A DNA stretch of 64,000 nucleotides. Origin: Flabesymbios commensalis (taxonomy: Eukaryota; Annelida; Polychaeta; Terebellida; Flabelligeridae). Numbering within the stretch: position 1 is the stretch's first letter; each line of letters starts with the position of its first letter. Shown here piece after piece: positions 1 to 8,608 of the stretch. Location of the stretch: the NCBI GenBank assembly GCA_964017125.1, contig OZ024909.1, forward strand, positions 50,379,580 through 50,443,579. The letters are read 5' to 3'. A program made the position numbers and the translations under genes. Below the pieces are notes generated by a model. It was not told where the DNA came from, made no database searches, and saw only the letters and a program-made list of their open reading frames with translations.

Positions 1-502
1 TATCTCGTGGAGGAAATTTTTTTTAGTGTTTTTTTGCGGGCATATTTTTTAGCAGACATTTCTTTGTGTGTTTTTTTGTGGACATATCTTGTGCCGGACA
101 TTTCTTTTTGTGTTTTTTGTGGACATATCTCGTGGTGGACATTCTTTTTTGTGTACTTTGCAGACATATCTTGCCGCGGACATTTCATTTTGTGTTTTTT
201 GTGGACATATCTTGTGGCAGACATTTCTTTTTGTGTTTTTTTTTGCGGGCATATCTTGTTGCGGACATTTCTTTTTGTGTTTTTTTTGCGGACATATCTT
301 GTGGCACACATTTATGTTTGTGTTTTTTTGTGGACATATCCCGTGGAGGAAATTTTTTCAGTGTTTTTTTGCGGGCATATTTTTTAGCAGACATTTCTTT
401 GTGTGTGTTTTTTATGGACATATCTTGTTGCGAACATTTCTTTTTCGTGTCTTCAGAGGACATATCTTGTGGCAGAGATTTCTTTATGTGTCTTTTGCGG
501 AC
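1..502. repeat. Minisatellite array, left part
   Basis: Tandem repeat with a unit of roughly 40-46 bp built from two half-motifs, one like GGACATATCTTGTGG and one like GGACATTTCTTTTTGTG followed by a T-run. About eleven units are visible and the array runs off the left edge of the window. Several long open frames cross it on both strands, but they only translate the repeat and I do not call them genes. The same array resumes at 10095, so the retroelement between them is an insertion into it. Confidence 0.95.
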
Positions 503-506
503 AGAA

Positions 507-1117
507 ATGATTAAAGAAGACTATCCGGAACCACCCCCTGCTACTAGACTCGACATCCCAACAACCCTAACATCAGATGCAGCTTTAACTAACTCGGACA
601 AAGAAGACACCCATATAGACAACATCGCAAGAATAACAACCTTAGAGAATAAATTAGCCAAAGATGGGGACAAGAAGGATGCACCAAAGACTAAAATTAC
701 ACTATCTGATTACCAGGTCAACCGCTTCAATAACCCCCACACGATCCGCGTATTGAATTGGCAGTAGAGAACATTACAGGCAGTTGGCGCTCAAACCTAC
801 AAGAGTGCATTAAAGAAAGTGTATGTGTATACAAGTTTATCCATAAACACTATGAGAAATACTACAACGTAAACCTACATGCCGAGGATTTAGATACAGA
901 AGACAACCCTCCCCCAGCCCCATATGAACCTAAACCCAGTACCAGTACCTACACACACCCTGGTTACGGGGTAATAGACCCGGATAACATGTCAGCCCAG
1001 GTCGAATCTCATGGCGCCACAAGCTATCTCCCAAGCCGGATCATCGAAGAATGCCAAAGAAATATCCTAGAACATCAAAGACAAGACAGCACACCTCTAA
1101 GAGATGGAAATTTATGA
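507..1117 (+). pseudogene. Truncated 3' part of PLE ORF3 (upstream copy)
   Basis: Matches the C-terminal part of ORF3 at 7979-8608 almost residue for residue. The frame opens at ATG 507 directly after minisatellite sequence, so everything upstream, including the zinc fingers, is missing. A 20-bp deletion near 753 shifts the frame, and the rest (758-1117) reads in another frame to the same stop context. It is a dead end of the 5'-truncated tandem copy. Confidence 0.85.
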
Positions 1118-1523
1118 ACTGTAATTCCTCCTAGGATCCCCACCCCGGACGGGAGGGACGTACTGTGACTGCGAGCGGATTGGCGAGTGATGCATTATTT
1201 ACTGTCTAAGGCCCTATCCATTCACCTAAAAAATATATCAGCATCAATACAATCCGCGCGCATGGTCATGGTGCCTCCGCCCCGCCCTCCAGGGACCTAT
1301 CACTTAATACAATGCCTATTTCTACAGACAATATAATTAGCGGCGATTTATGCTGGAACTATATCTTCGTTAGTACCAAACCTGTCTATCCACTAGTTTC
1401 TATCGAATAACGTAAATAATCAATGTTGCAATTATATACCATTAAGCCTGTCTAAAAAGTGAGTATTGACATACAAACATATACTATATACACCTCGAAC
1501 ATAACTTTCATACTAAGAGTCCC

Positions 1524-1610
1524 GCCCGGGGCCGGAAATATGTCCGAGCGGGTTGGACAACAGCAACCTGTTGCTGTTGCCCCACTCGTCCGGACATTAT
1601 TCCGGGGGCA
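1524..1610 (+). other. GC-rich hairpin 1 in pseudo-LTR
   Basis: Arms around GTCCGAGCGGG and CCCACTCGTCCGGAC pair, with outer pairs CCGGAA/TTCCGG. In this copy the tip is extended by a perfect ten-base inverted repeat, CAACAGCAAC with GTTGCTGTTG. The other copy (9024-9084) has the same stem but lacks the tip. Retention of the stem while the loop changes points to a constrained RNA or DNA structure. Confidence 0.7.
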
Positions 1611-1710
1611 AAATACCTACTACATACTACGTGTAGGTTTTATTACACATTTTATACGGCGACTCTAGGAGTCTTGTTTTATAGTTTTAAAAAGTTTTAC
1701 TTTTTTAAAA

Positions 1711-1775
1711 GTGTGACCCACGGATGGGCCGCCGGGACGAATAAATCCGTCCGGACGGCCCATCCGGGAACACAC
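1711..1775 (+). other. GC-rich hairpin 2 in pseudo-LTR
   Basis: Arms GTGTGACCCACGGATGGGCC and GGCCCATCCGGGAACACAC, extended by GCCGGGACG / CGTCCGGAC, close on an AT-rich loop (AATAAAT). The counterpart at 9185-9250 differs by two or three bases and still folds. It stands out against AT-rich surroundings. Confidence 0.75.
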
Positions 1776-2189
1776 ACCCGAAATTGTTCGCACACGCTAT
1801 GTGATGTGTTTTAACCCCCCACGCTCACAGCACTACATACTAGTGTCTGGACCGATAGGTCACCCCGCTCAACAGGCCACCAGTTGGGAGGTGTGGACGC
1901 TGGCGACACCCACGGACGAGGGTGCCGCCATCACCACACCCTCCACCTGGCTCACATACTACATTGCTACACGGACATTTTTTAGTTATTACTAATGGAT
2001 AAACCGATCATACCCCGACTTGTTATACGGGAAGCTAATGAGATCAGACAAGCATCATAGGCTAGCTTTTATTCAAAACATCTGTCCGGGAGGGAGAGAC
2101 GTCCGAGCATATGCGCTAACATGTGCGCGTTGGTCACTCCGTCCAGGATAGAATCACGCACGATCATTGAAAGTGCTTTACATGTCTAG

Positions 2190-2280
2190 GCTCGTGCGGG
2201 GCCCATCGGTGGCTCGTCCCGGACGCGCAACCAGTCCTGCTGGTTGCCCGGACGGGGTGGGCCACTGATGTGGGTCATGC
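2190..2280 (+). other. GC-rich hairpin 3 in pseudo-LTR
   Basis: The inner stem pairs CGCAACCAG with CTGGTTGC. The outer stem pairs GGCTCGTCCCGG with CCGGACGGGGTGGGCC, and CCCATCGGTGG with CCACTGATGTGGG. The counterpart at 9670-9755 is essentially identical. The function is unknown. It could be part of a transcript-end or reverse-transcriptase recognition structure. Confidence 0.72.
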
Positions 2281-2546
2281 ACGTGCCCGGTCATGGACAA
2301 AGAGGCCAACTATTAATAGACGCCCTTTAATTTTTGTATACTTGATTAGAATAATTTAACTAGTTGCACTGGTTCTGTGACGTCACAGTTCAACATACTG
2401 ATATATTGAACACTACCAGTAATGGTGTGGTTTAATACATCAAGAACTATGACGTCATAATTTGTATTGGAATAGAAATACGTCACAATATACCGTTTGT
2501 TTCTGACTCAACAAAACTGGGAAGTTACACCAACCTTGTATCATAC

Positions 2547-2577
2547 CTGAAGAAGGCTTCCGCCGAAACGCGTTGTA
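2547..2577 (+). ncRNA. Hammerhead-ribozyme-like core motif (upstream copy)
   Basis: CTGAAGA fits the hammerhead core CUGANGA. It is followed by a short helix GGC-UUCC-GCC with one extra A, then GAAAC, and a possible tiny stem III closing on GUA (AC-GCGUU-GU). Hammerhead motifs with short stems are known in PLE pseudo-LTRs. I cannot find a convincing stem I here, so activity is uncertain. The motif lies about 40 nt before the 3' end of the copy. Confidence 0.45.
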
Positions 2578-2751
2578 ATAAACACAAACCAAAAGATGTG
2601 ATCTTGTTACTTATACTTTTTACCATCTTTTCCGGGGCTCACCCGATGGGATCTTAACATGAAATGTGTATATATACAATGGTGAGTGCAACATCCCAAC
2701 GAACAGCATGAAAGCAACAAATTAAAAAATGACGTATATCCAAGGCAAAAA

Positions 2752-3765
2752 ATGAGCGATAATAGCTCATCCAGTGATGAGGAAACTTTACCAATTTCCC
2801 AAAATAATCCTCCTATTAGAAGTAAACCGGCTAGAAAAAGAGAACCGAGCACTGACGACGACGTAATCAATTCGGAGACCATCGGCAGCAAACTTATCAG
2901 AGATCTAAAGAAGATCAGACTACAACAGACCATAACGCCGACAACAAGCGAAATTATAACTGAGATTGTACCACCTAACACTGCAACAATGGCAAATCCA
3001 AACCTAACGATGTCTGTTACAGATTCCAATGGAGAAGGCATTACAGAACCCATGACCAATAACACACCAATCGTGGAGGAGGAAATAACAAAGGTGTCGG
3101 ATATCATAATCTCCACCGAATTTCAAGACGTCATTACCTCACTAGAACAGGTGTGCTCAACGAATGCAAACCTGCCAACCTCTAGATTAGAGAGATTGAA
3201 AATATATGACTTTGCAAACAAATTTGGAGCAGACATTGAAAATCAAAAATTCAACGCGATACTGACTAGACTGGCTGATACAGCCATCCCAGCAACATCT
3301 CCATCATTCACGATATATAGAGCGGTAAGGGACGCCAACAACAAACTTATTAGAATAGACCACCACAGCAGACTATTGGAAAAGAGCTTAGTCACCGAAT
3401 CTATACCTCGGGGCCTATCACTACAACGACGAGTGAATGTAATCGGCGGGTCACATAATTTGCTGATCGAAATAAGAAAAAAGCAATTTAAGGCTGAACA
3501 GGAACTACTGACCTTAATGATACACCACTACAAAACTTATAAAGAAACCATCAGGACCGAATTAAATCAGTACGTAACACAATCAAAGAACGTCAGTCGA
3601 GACAAGCAAGGCCTACTCGCGGCACGCCGGATTCTAGACAGTGAAGAGCTCCTATGGAAACTCACTAAGAGAAGAGAGCAAAAAGCAACTCCGGTAACAA
3701 ACAGGAGAAAAGGGAAACCTAAAGTACATAAAGAGCCAGAATCAGGCCCCACAACTCAAAACTAG
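2752..3765 (+). CDS. PLE ORF1, unknown protein, about 337 residues
   Basis: The open frame runs from 2686, but the first ATG in frame is at 2752, followed by a serine/acidic stretch. A nine-codon frame starting at ATG 2679 lies just upstream in another phase. The N-terminal third is polar and low in complexity. The middle (about residues 140-260) looks globular. It is followed by a charged, probably helical segment rich in E, K, Q and L, and a basic tail rich in K and R with RRKGKPK. I recognise no catalytic motif or zinc knuckle. Position (about 105 bp before the reverse transcriptase, same strand) and the basic tail suggest an accessory nucleic-acid-binding protein of the retroelement. Function is inferred from context only. 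Confidence 0.7.
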   Translation: MSDNSSSSDEETLPISQNNPPIRSKPARKREPSTDDDVINSETIGSKLIRDLKKIRLQQTITPTTSEIITEIVPPNTATMANPNLTMSVTDSNGEGITEPMTNNTPIVEEEITKVSDIIISTEFQDVITSLEQVCSTNANLPTSRLERLKIYDFANKFGADIENQKFNAILTRLADTAIPATSPSFTIYRAVRDANNKLIRIDHHSRLLEKSLVTESIPRGLSLQRRVNVIGGSHNLLIEIRKKQFKAEQELLTLMIHHYKTYKETIRTELNQYVTQSKNVSRDKQGLLAARRILDSEELLWKLTKRREQKATPVTNRRKGKPKVHKEPESGPTTQN

Positions 3766-3848
3766 ATTGAACCGGACGAATCAACCTTCCGGGAAAACAT
3801 ATCAAGACAATAATTATCGGATATAAAAACATTATCATACCACGCCAA

Positions 3849-3867
3849 CCGGACGTTAATCGTCCGG
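3849..3867. promoter_or_regulatory. CCGGACG inverted repeat before ORF2
   Basis: Perfect inverted repeat CCGGACG-TTAAT-CGTCCGG, ending three bases before the ORF2 ATG. The same heptamer in inverted pairing occurs at 7793-7813, and single copies recur through the element. It could be a small hairpin in the transcript or a dimeric protein site; the sequence does not tell which. Confidence 0.55.
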
Positions 3868-3870
3868 GCT

Positions 3871-6396
3871 ATGGCATCATCGGTATACACACTCACTGAC
3901 ACTACGCCAGTCAGAGAGCACATTCAATTGCTAGAAAAAGGGCTAAAATTCATACCAACCAATCAAAGATGGGATCAAGATCAATGGAAAGAAGATATCG
4001 AACAATTTATCAGGAAATTGAAAACTAGATGGCACTTCAGAAACCGCCCATCAAGTAGATCCAAGAAATCTCTATCAGAAGATATAGGAAGATCAAAAAT
4101 AACGAAATGGTCTCCACCAAATAGCAGTCTAAACGATGAAGAAAGGGGAGCCATACAGTCCATCCAGAAACAACTAAGAAACAGTAAACCTAGACGAACA
4201 CGCAGCAACATGACATCTAAAGAACGCAAATCACTCCGTGAATTAAAGAAGGACAAGAACATAATAATCAAACCAGCTGACAAAGGTTCAGGCACCGTAA
4301 TCTGTCAGAAAGACAAATACATTAAGGAAGCTGAGAGACAACTGGCACAAAAATGCTACCAAAAACTAGGACAAAATCCACTAACAGAGACAAGTGAACT
4401 CCTAGAGAGAGCACTCAACAACCTCAAAGCCATGAACAGCATTTCAGATCAAGATTACAAAGCAATGTTACAAACAGATGCCAGATTAGCGACATTCTAC
4501 ATGCTTCCAAAGATACACAAGAACCTTACAAACCCTCCAGGCAGACCTATAATGTCCGGCAACGGCCATCCCACAGAATGGATCTCAGCCTGGTTAGACA
4601 GAAAACTACAACCAATATTCCAGAATTTGCCTACATACCTTAAAGACACGACCCACCTTCTCCAATTGTTGAAAACCTTCAAAATTACGCCTCACACACG
4701 GATAATCTCACTGGACGTCACAAGCCTCTACACAAACATACCACAAGAAGCGGGAATTAAAAGCCTAGGCACGGTGGGCAGACAAATACACCCATCGGAG
4801 AACTACACCACAATAGAATTCCTAGCCAGAAAAGTGCTAGAAAACAATGTTTTCCAATTCAATGGTTCATATTACAGACAAACAGAAGGGACTGCTATGG
4901 GAACCAGAATGGCACCTGCATACGCCAATATCTTCATGTACACTATAGAGAAAACCATCCTGTCCAAATCTCCTGAAATCAAATTCTGGAGACGCTTCAT
5001 AGTTGATGTGATCTGTGGATTTGAAGAAACATCACCAACCACACAAAAACTGCTCATAGACAAAGCAAACAGCATCACCCCTGAAATACAGTTCACCACT
5101 GAAGGTAATATCCTTGAAGGAACGAACTTTTTAGATACTAACATCAGAATTATCAGTGGATCCATAAAGGTTGCTCCATTCATAAAACCAACCGATAAAA
5201 GACTATATGTGAGACACGACAGTAACCACCCCCCTCACCAAAGGAGCAATATCGCTTACAGCCAATCCTTAAGACTAAGACGCATATGCAGCGAAGAAGA
5301 AGATTATGACACACACACCAAACTACTGAAAGAAGCCCTAATCGTAAGAGGCTATGATGAGCACAAAATTAAACCAAAAATCGATCTCTGCAAAAATATG
5401 AATAGAGACACACTATTGACAATTGTTGACTCAAATCAACCTATAGATGAACAGACAAACACCATCTTCTTCTCAACCACATACCATCCAGGCTTACCAG
5501 ATATAAAACAAATAGTCAGTAACCACACAGCTAAGGTTGACCCAGCCTTAAGAATAATAGTATCACAGCGGAGGAACAAAAACCTAGGGGACTTGCTAGT
5601 CAGAGCAAGCATCCATGAACCAGTAGGGAAAGAACCGCCAACAGAAGTGAGAATTAAAGAAAACCAAGAAAATGAAAACTCAAAAAGCACAATTTGTATA
5701 CTATGCCACCCATTCAACAGCAGAGATTACGTCAGCATGGGAGATGAGAATAAATTTAAGGGACGCCCCAGGAAAATTAGATCTTGCAAACAAATGCATA
5801 ACAAATACCTTATCGTTTGTGACGTCTGTAAGGACTCGGAAACAATAAATCTGCTGACAACACCGCACAATTTGATTGCATTATTCAGAAACAATGATCT
5901 GAAACTTCGCATACATCCACATGAGAGAGACTGCCTCAACACTACAATATATCCAGTTTGGACGACATACAAACTAACGGTGAGGTGCTCGGACTGTAGA
6001 ATAATAAATACAGCTACAATTCAAAGAATGCCAGAGACCGTGAAATATGAAATTGAGACAGCAGTATACAGCCTAAAAAAATGCAGTCAAATCAACACAA
6101 ATGACAACTACACAGACAATTGTGACCTATGTTCCAATAACAAATACACGTCGATTACTACAAAGTGGGGCAAAAGAATACACACTAACACCTTTACATG
6201 CAAAGATCGTAACGTCATTTATGGTATACAATGCATGAGATGCGGTGACATATACGTGGGCCAAACATCACAGCAGTTAAGGACCCGTATCAGACAACAC
6301 CAAAGAGACATTAGACTAAAATCATCAACTAGTTCTGTTGCAAAACACTTCAACAGGCATGAACAAGACCCAGCTATGCTGATATATATATATTAG
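3871..6396 (+). CDS. PLE ORF2: reverse transcriptase with GIY-YIG endonuclease
   Basis: 841 residues from ATG 3871. Penelope-type hallmarks in order: KPADKGSGTVI (about 134-144), YMLPKIHK with GRPIMSG (210-230), LDVTSLYTNIP with the motif A aspartate (D282), TEGTAMGTRMAP (338-349), motif C region RRFIVDV (374-380), and FLDTNI (420-425). A cysteine-rich linker with CxxC pairs (CILC, CDVC, CSDC, CDLC) leads to the GIY-YIG domain near the end: VIYGIQC (782-788), DIYVGQT (793-799), then an arginine-rich helix. Motif C reads FIVD where PLEs have YxDD, so the first catalytic aspartate is replaced by valine (V378). The frame ends inside a TA microsatellite; similar coding sequence in another frame continues to 6593. 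It is a strong family match, but this copy is probably inactive. Confidence 0.95.
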   Translation: MASSVYTLTDTTPVREHIQLLEKGLKFIPTNQRWDQDQWKEDIEQFIRKLKTRWHFRNRPSSRSKKSLSEDIGRSKITKWSPPNSSLNDEERGAIQSIQKQLRNSKPRRTRSNMTSKERKSLRELKKDKNIIIKPADKGSGTVICQKDKYIKEAERQLAQKCYQKLGQNPLTETSELLERALNNLKAMNSISDQDYKAMLQTDARLATFYMLPKIHKNLTNPPGRPIMSGNGHPTEWISAWLDRKLQPIFQNLPTYLKDTTHLLQLLKTFKITPHTRIISLDVTSLYTNIPQEAGIKSLGTVGRQIHPSENYTTIEFLARKVLENNVFQFNGSYYRQTEGTAMGTRMAPAYANIFMYTIEKTILSKSPEIKFWRRFIVDVICGFEETSPTTQKLLIDKANSITPEIQFTTEGNILEGTNFLDTNIRIISGSIKVAPFIKPTDKRLYVRHDSNHPPHQRSNIAYSQSLRLRRICSEEEDYDTHTKLLKEALIVRGYDEHKIKPKIDLCKNMNRDTLLTIVDSNQPIDEQTNTIFFSTTYHPGLPDIKQIVSNHTAKVDPALRIIVSQRRNKNLGDLLVRASIHEPVGKEPPTEVRIKENQENENSKSTICILCHPFNSRDYVSMGDENKFKGRPRKIRSCKQMHNKYLIVCDVCKDSETINLLTTPHNLIALFRNNDLKLRIHPHERDCLNTTIYPVWTTYKLTVRCSDCRIINTATIQRMPETVKYEIETAVYSLKKCSQINTNDNYTDNCDLCSNNKYTSITTKWGKRIHTNTFTCKDRNVIYGIQCMRCGDIYVGQTSQQLRTRIRQHQRDIRLKSSTSSVAKHFNRHEQDPAMLIYIY

Positions 6397-6593
6397 ACAC
6401 GGAACCAGATAAATTTAAAAGACTGGTAAAAGAGATGTGCTGGATAGAAATAATGGAAACATCAGATCCAACTAAGGGCATGAATATAGACTGTATGTAT
6501 CACTACGACCTATTACCAATAACCAAGAACACATATACACATTACCAACATAGCAGCACGCGCAGCCCCCTAATCACGTGGGCCCAACAGTAG
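6397..6593 (+). pseudogene. Displaced C-terminal tail of PLE ORF2
   Basis: After the stop at 6396 a different frame reads on with a charged, tryptophan-containing segment (KRLVKEMCWIEIMET) and then GMNIDCMYHYDLLP. This is the kind of sequence usually found after the GIY-YIG core of PLE proteins. The change of frame coincides with a TA dinucleotide run, so slippage is the likely cause. It ends at a stop at 6591. Confidence 0.65.
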
Positions 6594-6716
6594 AACATTC
6601 AGCATACAAACCCCGCCAAACGACTGCCAATCACAGCCGTTATATATACTATACACACCACCAACCACGGAACACCCCCCCCCCCCTACCGACTGCACGT
6701 CGGTGTACACGCTGGG

Positions 6717-6756
6717 CGGCTATAAAAGTGACGAACCTGGCACACACTCGTCACTC
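6717..6756 (+). promoter_or_regulatory. Internal TATA promoter for PLE ORF3
   Basis: TATAAAAG at 6721-6728 lies in a GC-rich stretch, and an initiator-like TCACTC lies at 6751-6756, about 30 bases downstream, the normal TATA-to-start spacing. The palindrome CGACTGCACGTCG lies just upstream. Without the SINE, the start would be roughly 50 nt before the ORF3 ATG. A separate pol II promoter for a third ORF would be unusual in a PLE. Confidence 0.5.
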
Positions 6757-7003
6757 AGAGAAGGGGACGTGGCGCAATGGCCAGAGCGCCTGACTGCCTC
6801 GCCAGTCATGCATGCGTCCCGGTTTCAAAACCCCGTTGTTCCCGTGTGGGGTCTTCAGAGAAACAGCATTGTTTCTCCCTTCTCAATGTGACTAGGCGAT
6901 CACGTTAATGGCGGCCTCGTCGAGTTAAGGTTGAGACCAGTGTATCGACGTTAATTTCGCGCAGGGCCCCGCGCTGCGCGCTCCTCACAAAACACTCGTC
7001 ACT
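6744..7003 (+). mobile_element. tRNA-derived SINE inserted in the PLE
   Basis: The body, 6756-6991, is flanked by perfect 12-bp target-site duplications, ACACTCGTCACT at 6744-6755 and 6992-7003. A pol III A box, TGGCGCAATGG (6770-6780), and a B-box-like GTTTCAAAACC (6822-6832) lie in a tRNA-like head whose acceptor arms GGGGACG/TGTTCCC and D stem GCGC/GCGC can pair. A central segment near 6869 (TGTTTCTCCCTT) resembles one in the SINE at 14612. The insertion is younger than the PLE copy and lies at the presumed ORF3 transcription start. Confidence 0.8.
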
Positions 7004-7041
7004 TGGCAGCTGGCGGGGATGGCACACGGACATTTAAAATT

Positions 7042-7620
7042 ATGCCACCAAAAGAAACTACTTGTAACTGCGAGGTGTGTGGAAAGCAAATATCGGCTTC
7101 CAACTACAGCAGACATATCAAAGAAAGACATGGAGGAACTTCATCCCTCAAATGCAAGATATGTTCTTACTCGACCAACTGGACGAGTGACTTATACAAA
7201 CACCTTGCCATCGTCCATCACCCGGAAGATGTCATCGTCCCGTCCACCCCGGACGAGGACCACCATTTCTTAGTGCCACCCCCGCCAGCAGCCAGTCATA
7301 GATCGGCCAAAACATCTGGCCCGGACGAGGACTATAAAATTAAATCCAAAATCCCCACACCCAGAGGTGCGGACACTGCTTCAACATCAGAAGATTACGA
7401 ATCCTCATCAACATCGTCCAGAAAAATTCACAAACTCTCCAAAAAGGGAAACAAGTCCTCAACGTCCGATGCATCAGCTTCATCATCAAAAATTAAATTA
7501 ACTAAATGGAAGTCGAAGAGAGCAGATTCAGAGAGCCCCAAGGACAAATTAAGCACAAGCACTCCATCATCCGAAAAGAGTAGTCTAAAGATAGTAATCG
7601 CAAAGAAGAAAAAAGACTAA
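7042..7620 (+). CDS. PLE ORF3, N-terminal zinc-finger part
   Basis: The first ATG in frame is at 7042 (MPPKETTCNCEVCGKQ); an open frame runs back to 7003. Two C2H2 fingers lie at the start: C-x2-C-x11-H-x4-H (CEVCGKQ to KERH), then C-x2-C-x12-H-x4-H (CKICSYS to IVHH). The rest is low-complexity, rich in S, T, K and D, ending in a lysine run at a stop. Coding-like sequence resumes in the next frame from 7623, so the ancestral frame was longer. Fingers plus a basic disordered tail suggest a DNA- or RNA-binding accessory protein. It lies downstream of its own TATA box. Zinc-finger proteins are not usual PLE cargo; whether it is element-encoded or captured is open. Confidence 0.75.
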   Translation: MPPKETTCNCEVCGKQISASNYSRHIKERHGGTSSLKCKICSYSTNWTSDLYKHLAIVHHPEDVIVPSTPDEDHHFLVPPPPAASHRSAKTSGPDEDYKIKSKIPTPRGADTASTSEDYESSSTSSRKIHKLSKKGNKSSTSDASASSSKIKLTKWKSKRADSESPKDKLSTSTPSSEKSSLKIVIAKKKKD

Positions 7621-7622
7621 AA

Positions 7623-7963
7623 GACTACAAGAAACACGCTGTAGCCCCAAGACCATCTAGCACTCCAGACGTCCGCCCAAAAACCCCTCGGGGGACATCC
7701 CCTCAGAAGAAAGCCGAAAAACAGAAAAAGAGTATAGAACATTCAGATGTAAAACAAAAAACGCCTTCGCCAAGAAGACCAGTAATTACGCCCCGGACGC
7801 AGCTATCGTCCGGAGCTATTCCCAAATTACCTCTGGGTTTTAAGAAAATCACAATCGATGACACCCATACTCAATCTCCAATGGCTATAGACTATTCGGA
7901 CGTATCATCAGAAGAGTATGAAACGATGTCATCACACACACAAGTGCAGACGACAGCGCAGTA
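7623..7963 (+). pseudogene. PLE ORF3, middle linker in a shifted frame
   Basis: Immediately after the ORF3 stop a neighbouring frame is open for about 110 codons. It reads a proline-, lysine- and serine-rich linker, then an acidic stretch (IDYSDVSSEEYE). It begins at an A-run (7609-7614), where an indel or ribosomal slippage could explain the shift. The inverted repeat CCGGACG / CGTCCGG (7793-7813) lies inside it. The last third overlaps another frame that runs without a stop into the C-terminal part at 7979. Confidence 0.55.
7793..7813. promoter_or_regulatory. CCGGACG inverted repeat inside ORF3 region
   Basis: Perfect CCGGACG-CAGCTAT-CGTCCGG inverted repeat, the same arms as at 3849-3867 with a seven-base instead of a five-base spacer. 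It lies in coding-like sequence, so chance or codon constraint must be excluded, but the same heptamer also recurs in the non-coding hairpins of the element. Confidence 0.45.
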
Positions 7964-7978
7964 GAAATCCAACAAGAA

Positions 7979-8608
7979 ATGATTAAAGAAGACTATCCGG
8001 AACCACCCCCTGCTACTAGACTCGACATCCCAACAGCCCTAACATCAGATGCAGCTTTAACTAATTCGGACAAAGAAGACACCCATATAGACAACATCGC
8101 AAGAATAACAACCTTAGAGAATAAATTAGCCAAAGATGGGGACAAGAAGGATGCACCAAAGACTAAAATTACACTATCTGATTACCAGGTCAACCGCCTC
8201 AATAACCCCCACACGATCCGCGTAAAATTCAACAGGGAGGGTATTGAATTGGCAGTAGAGAACATTACAGGCAGTTGGCGCTCAAACCTACAAGAGTGCA
8301 TTAAAGAAAGTGTATGTGTATACAAGTTTATCCATAAACACTATGAGAAATACCACAACGTAAACCTACATGCCGAGGATTTAGATACAAAAGACAACCC
8401 TCCCCCAGCCCCATATGAACCTAAACCCAGTACCAGTACCTACACACACCCTGGTTACGGGGTAATAGACCCGGATAACATGTCAGCCCAGGTCGAATCT
8501 CATGGCGCCACAAGCTATCTCCCAAGCCGGATCATCGAAGAATGCCGAAGAAATATCCTAGAACATCAAAGACAAGACAGCACACCTCTAAGAGATGAAA
8601 ATTTATGA
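7979..8608 (+). CDS. PLE ORF3, C-terminal part
   Basis: About 209 residues from an internal ATG; the frame is open further upstream (for example SADDSAVEIQQE before the ATG), so this ATG is probably not the true start. The first half is acidic (DKEDTHIDNIARITTLENKL). A more globular block follows (LAVENITGSWRSNLQECIKESVCVYKFIHKHY), then a proline-rich stretch and a short helical end. It has no recognised domain. The same block is kept in the truncated tandem copy. It probably belongs to the zinc-finger protein starting at 7042. Confidence 0.6.
   Translation: MIKEDYPEPPPATRLDIPTALTSDAALTNSDKEDTHIDNIARITTLENKLAKDGDKKDAPKTKITLSDYQVNRLNNPHTIRVKFNREGIELAVENITGSWRSNLQECIKESVCVYKFIHKHYEKYHNVNLHAEDLDTKDNPPPAPYEPKPSTSTYTHPGYGVIDPDNMSAQVESHGATSYLPSRIIEECRRNILEHQRQDSTPLRDENL

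Larger units (their letters stand above)
503..2619 (+). repeat. Pseudo-LTR, upstream copy
   Basis: Nearly identical to 7974-10094. It contains the end of ORF3, then a non-coding tail with three GC-rich hairpins and a hammerhead-like motif. Compared with the downstream copy it lacks 20 bp near 753, between two GTA triplets, and has about 25 extra bases at 1555-1582 that form the tip of a hairpin. It also lacks a short ATCGTTAT-like duplication found near 8860. So few differences suggest one recent insertion event. Confidence 0.93.

Noticed and set aside
7-767. Several long overlapping open frames on both strands
   Set aside because: They translate a minisatellite without common stops; only the end (from 507) matches real ORF3 sequence.
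2607-3116. 169-codon minus-strand frame
   Set aside because: Antisense shadow of PLE ORF1; no independent support.
6756-6860. Genuine tRNA gene
   Set aside because: A and B boxes and a partial cloverleaf are present, but the T arm does not pair, the anticodon loop is the wrong size, and target duplications show it is a SINE.
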